Source: Sediminibacterium sp. (GTDB lineage: Bacteria > Bacteroidota > Bacteroidia > Chitinophagales > Chitinophagaceae). From it: a DNA stretch of 10,902 nucleotides. The notes under the pieces were generated by a model that had not been told where the DNA came from, did not search any database, and saw only the letters and a list, made by a program, of their open reading frames with translations. The DNA is taken from the NCBI GenBank assembly GCA_023256555.1, contig JALRFB010000015.1:1-10902 (forward strand). The letters are read 5' to 3'. Below are positions 1 through 8,720 of this stretch, in pieces. Both the position numbers and the translations under genes were made by a program. Positions within the stretch are counted from its first letter, which is position 1. Each line of letters opens with the position of its first letter.

Positions 1-2202
1 ATCTATATACACTTTATAAATAGCTCCAGGAATAGAACTTTCTAATTGATCTTCTACTCTCTCTCCGTATTTTGCTAAATCATTGATATTTGATTTTGCA
101 GGAGTGGGCGCTTCTTTTACTTTAACACCCCAATCTGGATTTGCAGCAAATTGTAATGCAGCAGATTCCATGGCTATTAAAACTCCACCTTTTCTAACAA
201 ATGCTTGAAACTTCTCCGCAATTGGTTTTGAATTTAAGTCTTTGTATTGCCCTTCAGGAGCAATGATCACATCATACTTATTTAAATCAATCCTACCCAA
301 CATAGTATAGGTTAATTGAGTTACGGGATAGTTTAATTGTTGTTCAAAATAATTCCAAACCTCTCCGGCTGCCAATGCAGCAATACCCTCTCCAGTTAAT
401 AGAGCTACTCTTGGTGCGTGGTTGATCATTTTGTCTAATGGTGATCCAAAATCAGCTCCTTTTTCTGCATATCCAGAAGATACTGCAACTGCTTCTACTC
501 CTGCCGCTTCACAAATTGATTTTGTATCAGTTGCCCAATTTGCATTATTGCTTGTTTTTAAAACCAACAAACTTCCTTTATCAAAATTTCTTCCAGCCGC
601 TGTGAAAGCTTTTTCTGCATACCTTACTTTGATATTTTTATTTAATAATTGTGCTAAAACTTTAGCTGTAGCAAAACTATTGTGCGGTATAATGTATCCA
701 TATTCTGTTGCTGCAATAGAGTAAGTAGGCGTTTTTAATCCAGCCTGAATCGCTAATTTTTCTTTACTTGCAAATCCATGCACACCAAATGCATAAGGCA
801 ATGACCATGCTGTAATATCATAGGTATTAGAATCATTCACTTGGGTAATTGGATCTAATAATACTGACGCCAGCACTCCATGTGGCTGAGCAGAAGATAC
901 TGCAATGGTATACCCTTCATTTACAAAATTGCCTTCAGCTTTAGTTTGATAATCAAAGGCCTTGATCCCATTATTACCAGTATAAGTACCAAATTGGATA
1001 TTATTTTTCTTCAATAAATCTGCTAAAGCTTTTATTTTATGAGCATTTGAAGATGTCATTAAATAAGTTTGATAATTACCATTATTTCCAGCCCTGCTAT
1101 TTTGATAATACTTCTTAAACTCATTGAGTAATTTCTGATAATTCAAGGCACTTATTTCTACAGTCGACATGCCAGTAGTAAAATGGTGTTTTGCTCTTGC
1201 TACTAAAGTCAATGTATCATTGTTTTTATCTAGAACACCTAAGCCAGCACTAATACCACCTTGCTCATAGGTCATACCAATAGCACCATTGTACATTGGA
1301 TAAGTATCCCCGTAAGATGGATACAATAAATCAAATCTTTCTTTGGTAAAGAATAACCAATTGTTTTGATCAAAATATTTTGCGTGATTCTTCCCTATTT
1401 GGTCTTGGAATTCTTTTTGCCATGGAGTCAACAAATCATGAAGTGGTTCTGCTGCAGGTGCAAAATAGTAAGGTTCATTATATCCTTGCTCATGAAAATC
1501 AACATGTACTTGAGGATACCATTGTTGATACAAAGGAATTCTTTGTTGTGTTTCTACCTGTGTCTGCCAAGCCCAATCTCTGTTTAAATCAAAATTAAAA
1601 TGATTGGTTCTGCCAGCAGGCCAAGGTTCCATATGTTCTCTTGCTTGTTGATCTGCATTGAATGCATTCACACCAACTGCATTATTGTACCAATTCACAT
1701 ACCTGTCTCTTCCATCAGGATTAATACATGGGTCTATCATTACTACTACATGCTCTAACCACTCTGCCGATTTTTTATTAGAAGGATCTACTAATGCAAA
1801 CAATGTTAACATAGCTGCTTCAGAAGAAGCTGGCTCATTTCCATGTACATTATAACTTAACCAAACAATAGCCGGTTGCTTGATATCCTCTACTGAACCT
1901 TCTGTTATTCCAATATTGTGTTTTCTGATATTATCGAGTTGTGCAATGTTTTCGGGTGAACTAATTGCCACAACCAACAAATCTCTACCTTCATTCGTTT
2001 TACCGTAAGGGATTAACTTTACTTTAGATGGTGCTGCTTTTGCCACCTCATTGAAATAGCCAACAATTTGATGATGTCTTGTGAATTTTGTGCCCACTTG
2101 ATACCCCAGAAATTCAGCTGGACTTTGTATTTGTGCTAATGCTAAAATGGGGCAAATCATCAATATAAAGATTACTCTAAATTTCCCTACCACTTGATTC
2201 AT
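1..2202 (-). CDS. Secreted M14-family zinc carboxypeptidase-like protein (C-terminus beyond left edge)
   Basis: Reading the minus strand from the ATG at 2202-2200 gives 734 uninterrupted codons to the window edge, with no stop. The N-terminus (positive K7/R9, hydrophobic run, A-L-A before Q24) is a signal peptide, so the protein should be exported. The peptidase M14 zinc site is visible: H120 and E123 in an HGNE motif and the third ligand H237 in DFHEQG. NPDGRD and LNRDW (N207, R208) match the substrate-carboxylate binding positions of the family, and E313 in TYEQGG is the likely catalytic glutamate. From about residue 595 comes an alpha/beta region (ALLTGEG, then VIIAPEG, then a GGVLIAMES segment) resembling the class I glutamine amidotransferase-like fold found in long Bacteroidota M14 proteins; that is a fold impression only. 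By family it removes C-terminal residues from peptides or cell-wall peptides using Zn2+, but the real substrate is unknown. The cysteine at residue 17 does not fit a lipobox. It diverges from the gamma-glutamyltransferase gene. Confidence 0.93.
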   Translation of the reverse strand, partial: MNQVVGKFRVIFILMICPILALAQIQSPAEFLGYQVGTKFTRHHQIVGYFNEVAKAAPSKVKLIPYGKTNEGRDLLVVAISSPENIAQLDNIRKHNIGITEGSVEDIKQPAIVWLSYNVHGNEPASSEAAMLTLFALVDPSNKKSAEWLEHVVVMIDPCINPDGRDRYVNWYNNAVGVNAFNADQQAREHMEPWPAGRTNHFNFDLNRDWAWQTQVETQQRIPLYQQWYPQVHVDFHEQGYNEPYYFAPAAEPLHDLLTPWQKEFQDQIGKNHAKYFDQNNWLFFTKERFDLLYPSYGDTYPMYNGAIGMTYEQGGISAGLGVLDKNNDTLTLVARAKHHFTTGMSTVEISALNYQKLLNEFKKYYQNSRAGNNGNYQTYLMTSSNAHKIKALADLLKKNNIQFGTYTGNNGIKAFDYQTKAEGNFVNEGYTIAVSSAQPHGVLASVLLDPITQVNDSNTYDITAWSLPYAFGVHGFASKEKLAIQAGLKTPTYSIAATEYGYIIPHNSFATAKVLAQLLNKNIKVRYAEKAFTAAGRNFDKGSLLVLKTSNNANWATDTKSICEAAGVEAVAVSSGYAEKGADFGSPLDKMINHAPRVALLTGEGIAALAAGEVWNYFEQQLNYPVTQLTYTMLGRIDLNKYDVIIAPEGQYKDLNSKPIAEKFQAFVRKGGVLIAMESAALQFAANPDWGVKVKEAPTPAKSNINDLAKYGERVEDQLESSIPGAIYKVYID

Positions 2203-2279
2203 ATGAAGTTTAATTTTATTATAAAAATATCTAAAGAATAAGCTTAAAATTAAGTAATTTAACGGTTCAAATTGCTATT
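2203..2279. promoter_or_regulatory. Divergent intergenic region, presumed back-to-back promoters
   Basis: These 77 bp separate the start codons of the leftward M14 peptidase and the rightward gamma-glutamyltransferase, so promoters for both should lie here or reach into the coding ends. The region is extremely AT-rich. On the minus strand a TTG followed after 15 bases by TAATTTTA is a loose match to the Bacteroidota pattern (TTG near -33, TAnnTTTG near -7). On the plus strand TAATTTAA near 2255-2262 is a weaker match with no good partner. An imperfect palindrome, CTTAA-AA-TTAAG, lies at 2243-2254 and could be an operator or chance in AT-rich DNA. No Shine-Dalgarno sequence precedes either start, which is usual in this phylum. 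The presence of promoters is inferred from gene layout; the exact sites are weak. Confidence 0.4.
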
Positions 2280-4004
2280 ATGAACAAGACCTTTACAAGC
2301 ATTTTTATTGGACTTCTATTAACAGTAAACGCAATTACTGGTAGTACACAACAATTCTTTAAAAAACACCCTCAAATCAACCCTTATAATTACCAATTGG
2401 TAAAAGAAGCGGAATTTGATCATGCTGCAGTAACTAGTGCCCACCCATTAGCTAGTATGGTTGGAGCAGCGATAATGCAAGATGGCGGGAATGCATACGA
2501 TGCTGCCATTGCGGTTCAGTTTAGTCTAGCTGTGGTACACCCTGGCGCAGGTAATATTGGCGGAGGTGGTTTTATGTTAGCAAGAAACGCGGACGGCAAA
2601 TTAATAGGAATTGATTTTAGAGAAGCAGCTCCAAGTAAAGGTCATAGAGATATGTATTTAGACTCAGCAGGTAATCCATCGAATACCCTTTCTAGAGATG
2701 GTGCTTCTGCTAGTGGTATTCCAGGTTCAGTGGCGGGCATGTTTGAAATATTAAAATATGCTAAACTTCCTATGGCTAAATTAATCCAACCAGCGATTGA
2801 AATTGCAGCCTTTGGATATGTTATCACTGAAAAAGAAGCAAGAGGATTAAATGCAACAAGAGCTGCATTTCTTAAAAATAGTTCTGCCCCTAGTGCATTT
2901 ACACAAAAAGAGCAATGGAAAGCTGGAGACACATTAGTACAAACAGATTTAGCTAACACTTTAAAACGTATACAGCAAAAAGGATTGGCTGGTTTTTACG
3001 AAGGTGAAACTGCTGCTTTGATTGTAAAAGAAATGGCTTATAGTAAAGGCATTATAAGCTTGGAAGATTTAAAGAACTATCAACCAAAATACAGAACTCC
3101 TTTGGAGTTTGATTATAGAGGTCACCATATAATTAGTTTCGCTCCCCCAAGTAGTGGAGGGATATTAATTGCTCAAATGATGCAAATGATTCAACCTTAT
3201 GATGTTTCAGCAATGGGTGCAAATACCCCTGCTGCAGTAAGTTTAATGGCAGAAGCACAAAGGAGAGCTTATGCGGATAGAGCAGAACATATGGGCGATC
3301 CAGATTTCTATAAAGTACCCACTAAAACTTTAATTAGTAACGCTTATGCACAACAGAGAATGGCTGACTACAAAGTAGGCATTGCTGGTCAAAGTAAAAA
3401 TATTCAAGCAGGCAAAGTGCATGAAAGCGAACAAACCACTCATTTTAGTGTGATCGATTCAAAAGGCAATATGGTTGCAATTACTACAACCCTGAATGAT
3501 ACCTATGGTAACAAAACTATTGTTGCTGGTGCAGGCTTCTTGTTAAATAATGAAATGGACGATTTTAGCATAAAACCTGGAGTACCCAATATGTATGGTG
3601 CAATAGGTGGTGAAGCAAATTCTATTCAACCAGGTAAAAGAATGTTAAGTTCAATGACACCGACTCTTGTTACTATCAACAATAAACCATACTTAAGCAT
3701 TGGCACCCCAGGAGGTACCACTATTCCTAATCAAGTATATGAAGGTTTGGTAAATATGATAGATCATAAAATGAGCTTAAAAGCAGCAATAGACGCACCT
3801 AGATTCCATCATCAATGGATGCCAGATAATATTTCATTTGAAGTAGATTTTCCAGAAGCAACTATCGAAGCATTGAAAGCAATGGGTTATACCACTGCAA
3901 AAAGAGGATACTTTGGTAGAATGGATGGAGTGGTTATCTTAAATAATGGGAAAAAACAAGCAGCTGGGGATAAAAGAGGCGATGACAGCGTGGCAGGGTT
4001 CTAG
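2280..4004 (+). CDS. ggt: Gamma-glutamyltransferase (glutathione hydrolase) precursor
   Basis: The 574-residue product is close to the 580 residues of E. coli GGT and aligns with it almost along its full length. A signal peptide (K3, hydrophobic residues about 8-19) predicts export to the periplasm. GGT is made as a single chain that cuts itself before a threonine; here that is T386 in QTTHFSV (E. coli T391), giving a large subunit ending at residue 385 and a small subunit of 189 residues. Other active-site positions are present: R114 in DFREAAP (binds the gamma-glutamyl alpha-carboxylate), D428 in NNEMDDF, S457-S458 in LSSMTPT, and G478-G479 in TPGGTT (oxyanion hole). The C-terminal RGDD...GF ending is normal for the family. 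It cleaves the gamma-glutamyl bond of glutathione and related compounds, transferring the group to water or an amino acid. It lies 30 bp upstream of tamB in the same frame, so co-transcription is likely. No missing key residue or frameshift was seen. Confidence 0.97.
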   Translation: MNKTFTSIFIGLLLTVNAITGSTQQFFKKHPQINPYNYQLVKEAEFDHAAVTSAHPLASMVGAAIMQDGGNAYDAAIAVQFSLAVVHPGAGNIGGGGFMLARNADGKLIGIDFREAAPSKGHRDMYLDSAGNPSNTLSRDGASASGIPGSVAGMFEILKYAKLPMAKLIQPAIEIAAFGYVITEKEARGLNATRAAFLKNSSAPSAFTQKEQWKAGDTLVQTDLANTLKRIQQKGLAGFYEGETAALIVKEMAYSKGIISLEDLKNYQPKYRTPLEFDYRGHHIISFAPPSSGGILIAQMMQMIQPYDVSAMGANTPAAVSLMAEAQRRAYADRAEHMGDPDFYKVPTKTLISNAYAQQRMADYKVGIAGQSKNIQAGKVHESEQTTHFSVIDSKGNMVAITTTLNDTYGNKTIVAGAGFLLNNEMDDFSIKPGVPNMYGAIGGEANSIQPGKRMLSSMTPTLVTINNKPYLSIGTPGGTTIPNQVYEGLVNMIDHKMSLKAAIDAPRFHHQWMPDNISFEVDFPEATIEALKAMGYTTAKRGYFGRMDGVVILNNGKKQAAGDKRGDDSVAGF

Positions 4005-4008
4005 TGTT

Positions 4009-4028
4009 TTTTTGTATTTTTACAAAAA
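4009..4028 (+). other. Small AT-rich hairpin between ggt and tamB
   Basis: TTTTTGTA at 4009-4016 is the exact reverse complement of TACAAAAA at 4021-4028, leaving a four-T loop. It fills most of the 30-bp gap and ends six bases before the probable TTG start of tamB. No T-run follows it, so it is not a convincing intrinsic terminator. It could affect translation initiation of tamB or be incidental in AT-rich sequence. With only one G-C pair in eight the stem would be weak. Confidence 0.3.
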
Positions 4029-4034
4029 CAGATT

Positions 4035-7000
4035 TTGCACCCCAATAAGCTTCGATTTATTAGAATTTTTATAGCTTCAATAGTAGGCTTGATACTGCTT
4101 TTGTATTTATTTATTCAAATTCCTTGGGTTCAAAATAAACTGGTTCAAAAGGTTACCAATTCACTTTCATCAACTTTAGGTACCGAAGTCAAAGTAGGCA
4201 AAGTTAGCTTCACCTTGTTCAATAGTGTAGATCTTCAAAAGATATTAATTAGAGACCAGCAAAAAGACACACTACTCTATACACATTCCTTAAAATTAAG
4301 AATCTCAGACCTCTTTTTTTCTTCTGGCAACCCCATCATTAAATATATTGGTTTAGAAGGAACAAAAATATACTTGCACCGAAAGTCAGAAAAATGGAAT
4401 TATCAATTTTTATTGGACTACTTGAACAAAGGCAAACAGCAAAAAAACAGTGGGATTGATTTAAAAAAAATAGAAATTGCGCAGGTTAATTTTATACAAG
4501 ATGATGAATGGATAGGCCAATTAATGCATTTACAATCAGCCAATATTATTGCTAATCTTGGCGCATTCAATGATAGCTTAATTCAAATAGAGCAATTAGT
4601 AGCTAATAAACCTTTTTATACTATTCAGAATAAAAAAGGCATACGAAACACTAACCCAAAAATAAAAGCTTCAATTTCAAAAATAGGTGAACTATATTTT
4701 AATAACCCCAATAAAGTTATTCTTGCTAAACAAATAAAAATTACTCAAGGAAAGCTTTGGATTGAAAATGATTTTGAAAAACCAACTCCTCATTTCGATG
4801 GCTACCATATTAGATTAAGTGAAATCAATGCACAGATAAATAATGCCAGCTTTATTAAAGATACCATTAGAGCCAACGTTCAGTTAAGTACAAAAGAAAG
4901 AAGTGGATTACAAATTCAACAATTAAAGACGCAGTTCAAAATGACTCCAACTATCATGGAGCTGAATAAGTTATTTATCAGAACTAATAAAAGTATTCTT
5001 GGCCCCTATTATGCCATGGAATACAAAGATTTGGTGAATGATTTTAATGACTATATTGACAAAGTAACGATGAAAGCACATTTTATTAATGCGCAAGTTG
5101 CTACGGATGATATTGCTTTTTTTGCACCTGAAATTAAAAATATTCATCAAAAAGTAAATACTAGTTTCAAGTTCAAAGGAACAGTTGCTGATTTTAAAAC
5201 GGAAGGACTATCTGCACAATACAATAACTCATTTGTAAGAGGTAATTTTAGCATGAAGGGCATTCCAGATATGCGCAATACTCAGATCAACTTTAATAAT
5301 GTATTTGCTAAGACGAACTATCTAGATTTATTACAATGGATCCCTAGTTTAAGTTTAATTAAAGACTTACAAGTAAATCAATTAGGAAATCTATTATTTC
5401 AAGGTAATTTTGAAGGTACTTTATATGATTTTAATGCAAAGGCTAATATTCAATCTGCACTTGGTAAAGCAGAGACTGCTATTAGAATTCAATTTCCATT
5501 AAACTTAGAGCCTATTTATGAAGGAAAGTTAACAACTCAACATTTTAATATTGGAAAATTATTGGCAATAAACGAATTAGGTTGGGTCAACTTTAATGGG
5601 AAAATTGCTGGCAGCTCATTTTCTTTAGATAAAGTAAAAACCAATATTGAAGGGGCAATAGATTCAATTGAATATAAAAAATACATCTATACACATATCA
5701 ATACGAATGGCACCTTACAGAAAAAGGCCTTCGATGGCGCATTCAAAATAAAAGACCCTAATATCAATTTGATTAGCAATGTTCAAATTGATTTTAAAAA
5801 TGAACTTCCAAGTTTTAATGCAGTGGGTGATTTAATCAATGCTAATTTTAAAGAGTTATACTTCACCAATAATCCTATTCAATTAACGGGAGTGATTGAC
5901 GTAAATTTTAAAGGTAATAATATTGATAATTTTGAAGGTGCTGCTAAGCTATTTAATGGACAATTAAAGGGAGCAGTGTCAACAATTAATTTCGACTCAC
6001 TTACACTTAGCTCAGTTATAGTCAACGGGAATAAAAAAATCAGTATTGCAAGTGATGATGTACAAGCAAACATTCAAGGAAAATTTGATTTAGTGCATTT
6101 ACCTGCAAGTGTTCAATATTTTGTACGTAGTTATTTGCCTACCTATATCCCTGCACCTAGCATCAACCCTACCAACCAACAATTTGATTTCAGTGTTAAA
6201 ACAAATTATTTTGAACCTTATATAAGAATATTTAACCCTTCTTTCTCTGGCTTTAACAATATCCAAATTGCAGGATCATTAAATACTATAAATAAAACCA
6301 TTTTAGCCAAAGGAAATATTCCATATGCACAATGGAATGCCTACTCTATTAGAAAGGGAATGATTGATGCTAAGGGATCAAAAGATTCCTTATTTCTACA
6401 AATTAATGCAACTACTGCAAATCTTACTGATAGCTTTAGCTTTTTGCAACCAGTTATTAAAATTGCCACAAGTAACGATGTTTCTAAAGTGTCTATAGAT
6501 GCGTCTAGCAAATCTGCACTAGAATTGATTCATTTAAATGGAATTATTAATACTTACTCTGACGGCCTTGCAATTAAATGGACCCCCTCCTATTTTGTGT
6601 TGAATCAAAAGAAATGGGATATCGAAAATGGAGGCTTATTAAGTATTCGAAAAAACAATACTTATGCAAAGAATTTTAAATTATCTCAAGGTTTACAAGA
6701 ATTAGTTGTTAATAGTGGGTCTAATAATAATAGCTTACAAATAGGTATTAAAAATGTCATTCTAGGAGATTTAACAAAAGTATTTTTTAGCTACCCAAGT
6801 CTTGAGGGTTTGACCAATGGAACTGTTCAGTTAAATAATATCTATGACAAGTTCCAATTAAGTTCTCAACTAGCAATTGATCAATTTAGCTTTAATAATG
6901 AACTCATTGGATTAACCAATACCTCTATTGGCTACATTCAATCAACAGGAATGGTTCCTTTCGAAATAAAAGCCCCCAATATTGGTTATAATTTAAGTGC

Positions 7001-8720
7001 TAAAGGGTCTTATAATATTAAAGATTCTCTCAACCCATTGGATGCTACCCTATTCTTGAACCAATCCAATTTTGGATTAGTTGAACAATTTATTGGAGGA
7101 GTCCTACAACAATTAAAAGGTAGAGCCAGCGGTCAAATTCATTTTGGTGGTAGAATTGAAAATCCCTATTTACTTGGTGCTGCAACATTAGACAATGCTT
7201 CTTTTATAGTTGACTATACAAAAGTGCCCTATTTTATAGATAAGGCCACTATTTTATTCAATGAAGAAGGAATTGATTTTGGCAATATTCAATTAAAAGA
7301 TAGACTGAATAGGCCTATACAGTTTAAAGGAAAAATTCTACAACAAGGATTTAAGCATTTAGTGTATGATATGGAAATGAGTAGTCCTAAAACAGAATTA
7401 CTCAATATGGAAGCTATTGACAACCCTTATTTCTATGGAAAAGCAGTGGGTAAAGCGACCATGACTATAAAGGGACCAGAAGAAAACATTAAAATGGACA
7501 TCAAAGCAGATGTCAATGATAGCTCGCATATTTACTTACCCAATACTAGTAGTAAAGAAACAGGGAAATCTGAATTTATTGTCTTTAAAAAATATGGGAA
7601 AACGGCAATTAAAAGTGCTGACATCCCAAGTTTTAACTTAGTGGTTGATTTAGATGTAACTGCTAATAACAAAACACAAATTGATTTAATATTTGACGAT
7701 TTAACAGGGGATGTAATTAAAGCCATTGGTAACGGAAGATTGAAAATGCGCATGGGAAATATTGAGCCCTTAACCATTAGAGGCAAATACAATATTGAAT
7801 CTGGAAAATATGATTTCAATTTCCAATCCTTTATTAAAAAACCATTTGAATTAATTCCAGAAGCAGGAAACTATATTGAATGGACAGGTGACCCATTGAA
7901 TGCAGATATTCATATTGATGCCAGATACACTGCCGAAAGAGTTAGCTTGAATGAGTTAGTAGGCAATGCTAATTTTAGTAATGCTGTTAGAACCTATAGA
8001 GGTAATGTTTTTGTAATTGCAGCTTTAAGAAATAAGTTATCTAGCCCAGATATTAAATTTAGTCTAGCCTTCCCACAAGGCAATCCAATTAGTTCTGACA
8101 ATGAATTTTCTCAATTCATTTCAAGATTAGAGAGAGACGATAACGAAATTTTAAAGCAAGTATCTTTCTTGATTGTATTCAATGCATTTGCTCCTGTTAG
8201 CTTTAACAATAATAATACCAGCAATGCATATACGGCAACATCTATTGGTATTAATACCATCTCTCAATTATTAGCCAAAGAAATCAATAAATCCATTACA
8301 GGATTCTTAACTAAAGTAACAGGTGACAAGAGTTTGAGATTTGATGTAGGATCTTCAGTGTATAATAGTGGTAACCTTTTAGATCCAACAGGTGGAGGTA
8401 TAGCTTTGAATGCCAATAAAATTGACAGACAAAGAGTGAATCTTAAATTAGGCAGAAGCTTTTTAAATGATAAGATCATTGTGAATTTTGGCGGAGACTT
8501 GGATTTCAATATCAGAAACACCACCACTATTCAAAACGGCAATTTCCAATGGTTGCCAGATTTAAATATTGAATTTATCTTAACCAGAAATAGAAAATTA
8601 AGAGCCATTATATTCAATAGAAATAGTTTAGATATTAATGGATCTAATATGGGAAGAAGAAACCGACAAGGAATAAGTATTTCTTACAGAAAAGATTTTG
8701 AAGATTCTATTTTTGAGTAA
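4035..8720 (+). CDS. tamB: TamB-like translocation and assembly module / inner membrane protein (DUF490 family)
   Basis: The product has about 1,561 residues. Its N-terminus (K5, R7, R10, then a hydrophobic stretch about residues 12-31) is an uncleaved signal anchor in the inner membrane. Residues about 35-1200 are long, Asn/Ile/Leu-rich and beta-strand-like, as expected for an AsmA/TamB-type protein forming a groove across the periplasm. The conserved TamB C-terminal domain begins near residue 1200 (VVDLDVTANN) and includes GNGRLKMRMG, the G-x-Y-x-F strand GKYDFNFQ and a beta-rich end. N1391-N1394 form a short asparagine run in a loop. TamB-family proteins act in envelope biogenesis: TamA-linked outer-membrane protein assembly and phospholipid transport to the outer membrane. 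No tamA homologue is in the window. The start is chosen as TTG at 4035 because no ATG lies between the ggt stop and the anchor; ATT at 4032 is the other candidate. The 3' end overlaps the convergent glycosyltransferase gene by 14 bp. Confidence 0.92.
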   Translation: MHPNKLRFIRIFIASIVGLILLLYLFIQIPWVQNKLVQKVTNSLSSTLGTEVKVGKVSFTLFNSVDLQKILIRDQQKDTLLYTHSLKLRISDLFFSSGNPIIKYIGLEGTKIYLHRKSEKWNYQFLLDYLNKGKQQKNSGIDLKKIEIAQVNFIQDDEWIGQLMHLQSANIIANLGAFNDSLIQIEQLVANKPFYTIQNKKGIRNTNPKIKASISKIGELYFNNPNKVILAKQIKITQGKLWIENDFEKPTPHFDGYHIRLSEINAQINNASFIKDTIRANVQLSTKERSGLQIQQLKTQFKMTPTIMELNKLFIRTNKSILGPYYAMEYKDLVNDFNDYIDKVTMKAHFINAQVATDDIAFFAPEIKNIHQKVNTSFKFKGTVADFKTEGLSAQYNNSFVRGNFSMKGIPDMRNTQINFNNVFAKTNYLDLLQWIPSLSLIKDLQVNQLGNLLFQGNFEGTLYDFNAKANIQSALGKAETAIRIQFPLNLEPIYEGKLTTQHFNIGKLLAINELGWVNFNGKIAGSSFSLDKVKTNIEGAIDSIEYKKYIYTHINTNGTLQKKAFDGAFKIKDPNINLISNVQIDFKNELPSFNAVGDLINANFKELYFTNNPIQLTGVIDVNFKGNNIDNFEGAAKLFNGQLKGAVSTINFDSLTLSSVIVNGNKKISIASDDVQANIQGKFDLVHLPASVQYFVRSYLPTYIPAPSINPTNQQFDFSVKTNYFEPYIRIFNPSFSGFNNIQIAGSLNTINKTILAKGNIPYAQWNAYSIRKGMIDAKGSKDSLFLQINATTANLTDSFSFLQPVIKIATSNDVSKVSIDASSKSALELIHLNGIINTYSDGLAIKWTPSYFVLNQKKWDIENGGLLSIRKNNTYAKNFKLSQGLQELVVNSGSNNNSLQIGIKNVILGDLTKVFFSYPSLEGLTNGTVQLNNIYDKFQLSSQLAIDQFSFNNELIGLTNTSIGYIQSTGMVPFEIKAPNIGYNLSAKGSYNIKDSLNPLDATLFLNQSNFGLVEQFIGGVLQQLKGRASGQIHFGGRIENPYLLGAATLDNASFIVDYTKVPYFIDKATILFNEEGIDFGNIQLKDRLNRPIQFKGKILQQGFKHLVYDMEMSSPKTELLNMEAIDNPYFYGKAVGKATMTIKGPEENIKMDIKADVNDSSHIYLPNTSSKETGKSEFIVFKKYGKTAIKSADIPSFNLVVDLDVTANNKTQIDLIFDDLTGDVIKAIGNGRLKMRMGNIEPLTIRGKYNIESGKYDFNFQSFIKKPFELIPEAGNYIEWTGDPLNADIHIDARYTAERVSLNELVGNANFSNAVRTYRGNVFVIAALRNKLSSPDIKFSLAFPQGNPISSDNEFSQFISRLERDDNEILKQVSFLIVFNAFAPVSFNNNNTSNAYTATSIGINTISQLLAKEINKSITGFLTKVTGDKSLRFDVGSSVYNSGNLLDPTGGGIALNANKIDRQRVNLKLGRSFLNDKIIVNFGGDLDFNIRNTTTIQNGNFQWLPDLNIEFILTRNRKLRAIIFNRNSLDINGSNMGRRNRQGISISYRKDFEDSIFE

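Noticed and set aside
422..724. Plus-strand open frame of 100 codons
   Set aside because: It lies wholly opposite the M14 peptidase frame, whose translation is continuous and family-like here; the antisense product shows no recognisable motif.
1366..1855. Three short plus-strand open frames
   Set aside because: All are antisense to the conserved zinc-binding part of the M14 gene; the first two also overlap each other in different frames.
2133..2202. Lipoprotein signal in the M14 protein (cysteine at residue 17)
   Set aside because: The residues before it are L-M-I, and a lipobox needs a small residue directly before the cysteine; an ordinary signal peptide ending A-L-A fits better.
2642..2959. 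Minus-strand open frame of 105 codons inside ggt
   Set aside because: It is antisense to a well-conserved stretch of the GGT large subunit and matches no known family.
4009..4028. The hairpin as an intrinsic terminator of ggt
   Set aside because: The stem has one G-C pair and is followed by CAGATTTTGC rather than a T-run, directly before the tamB start.
8205..8219. AAT-type repeat as a phase-variable tract in tamB
   Set aside because: Only a few near-identical Asn codons occur; this is too short and imperfect for slippage and reads as an Asn-rich loop.
5879..8527. Three minus-strand open frames inside tamB
   Set aside because: They are antisense to the continuous tamB frame, hydrophobic by composition only, with no start context or motif.
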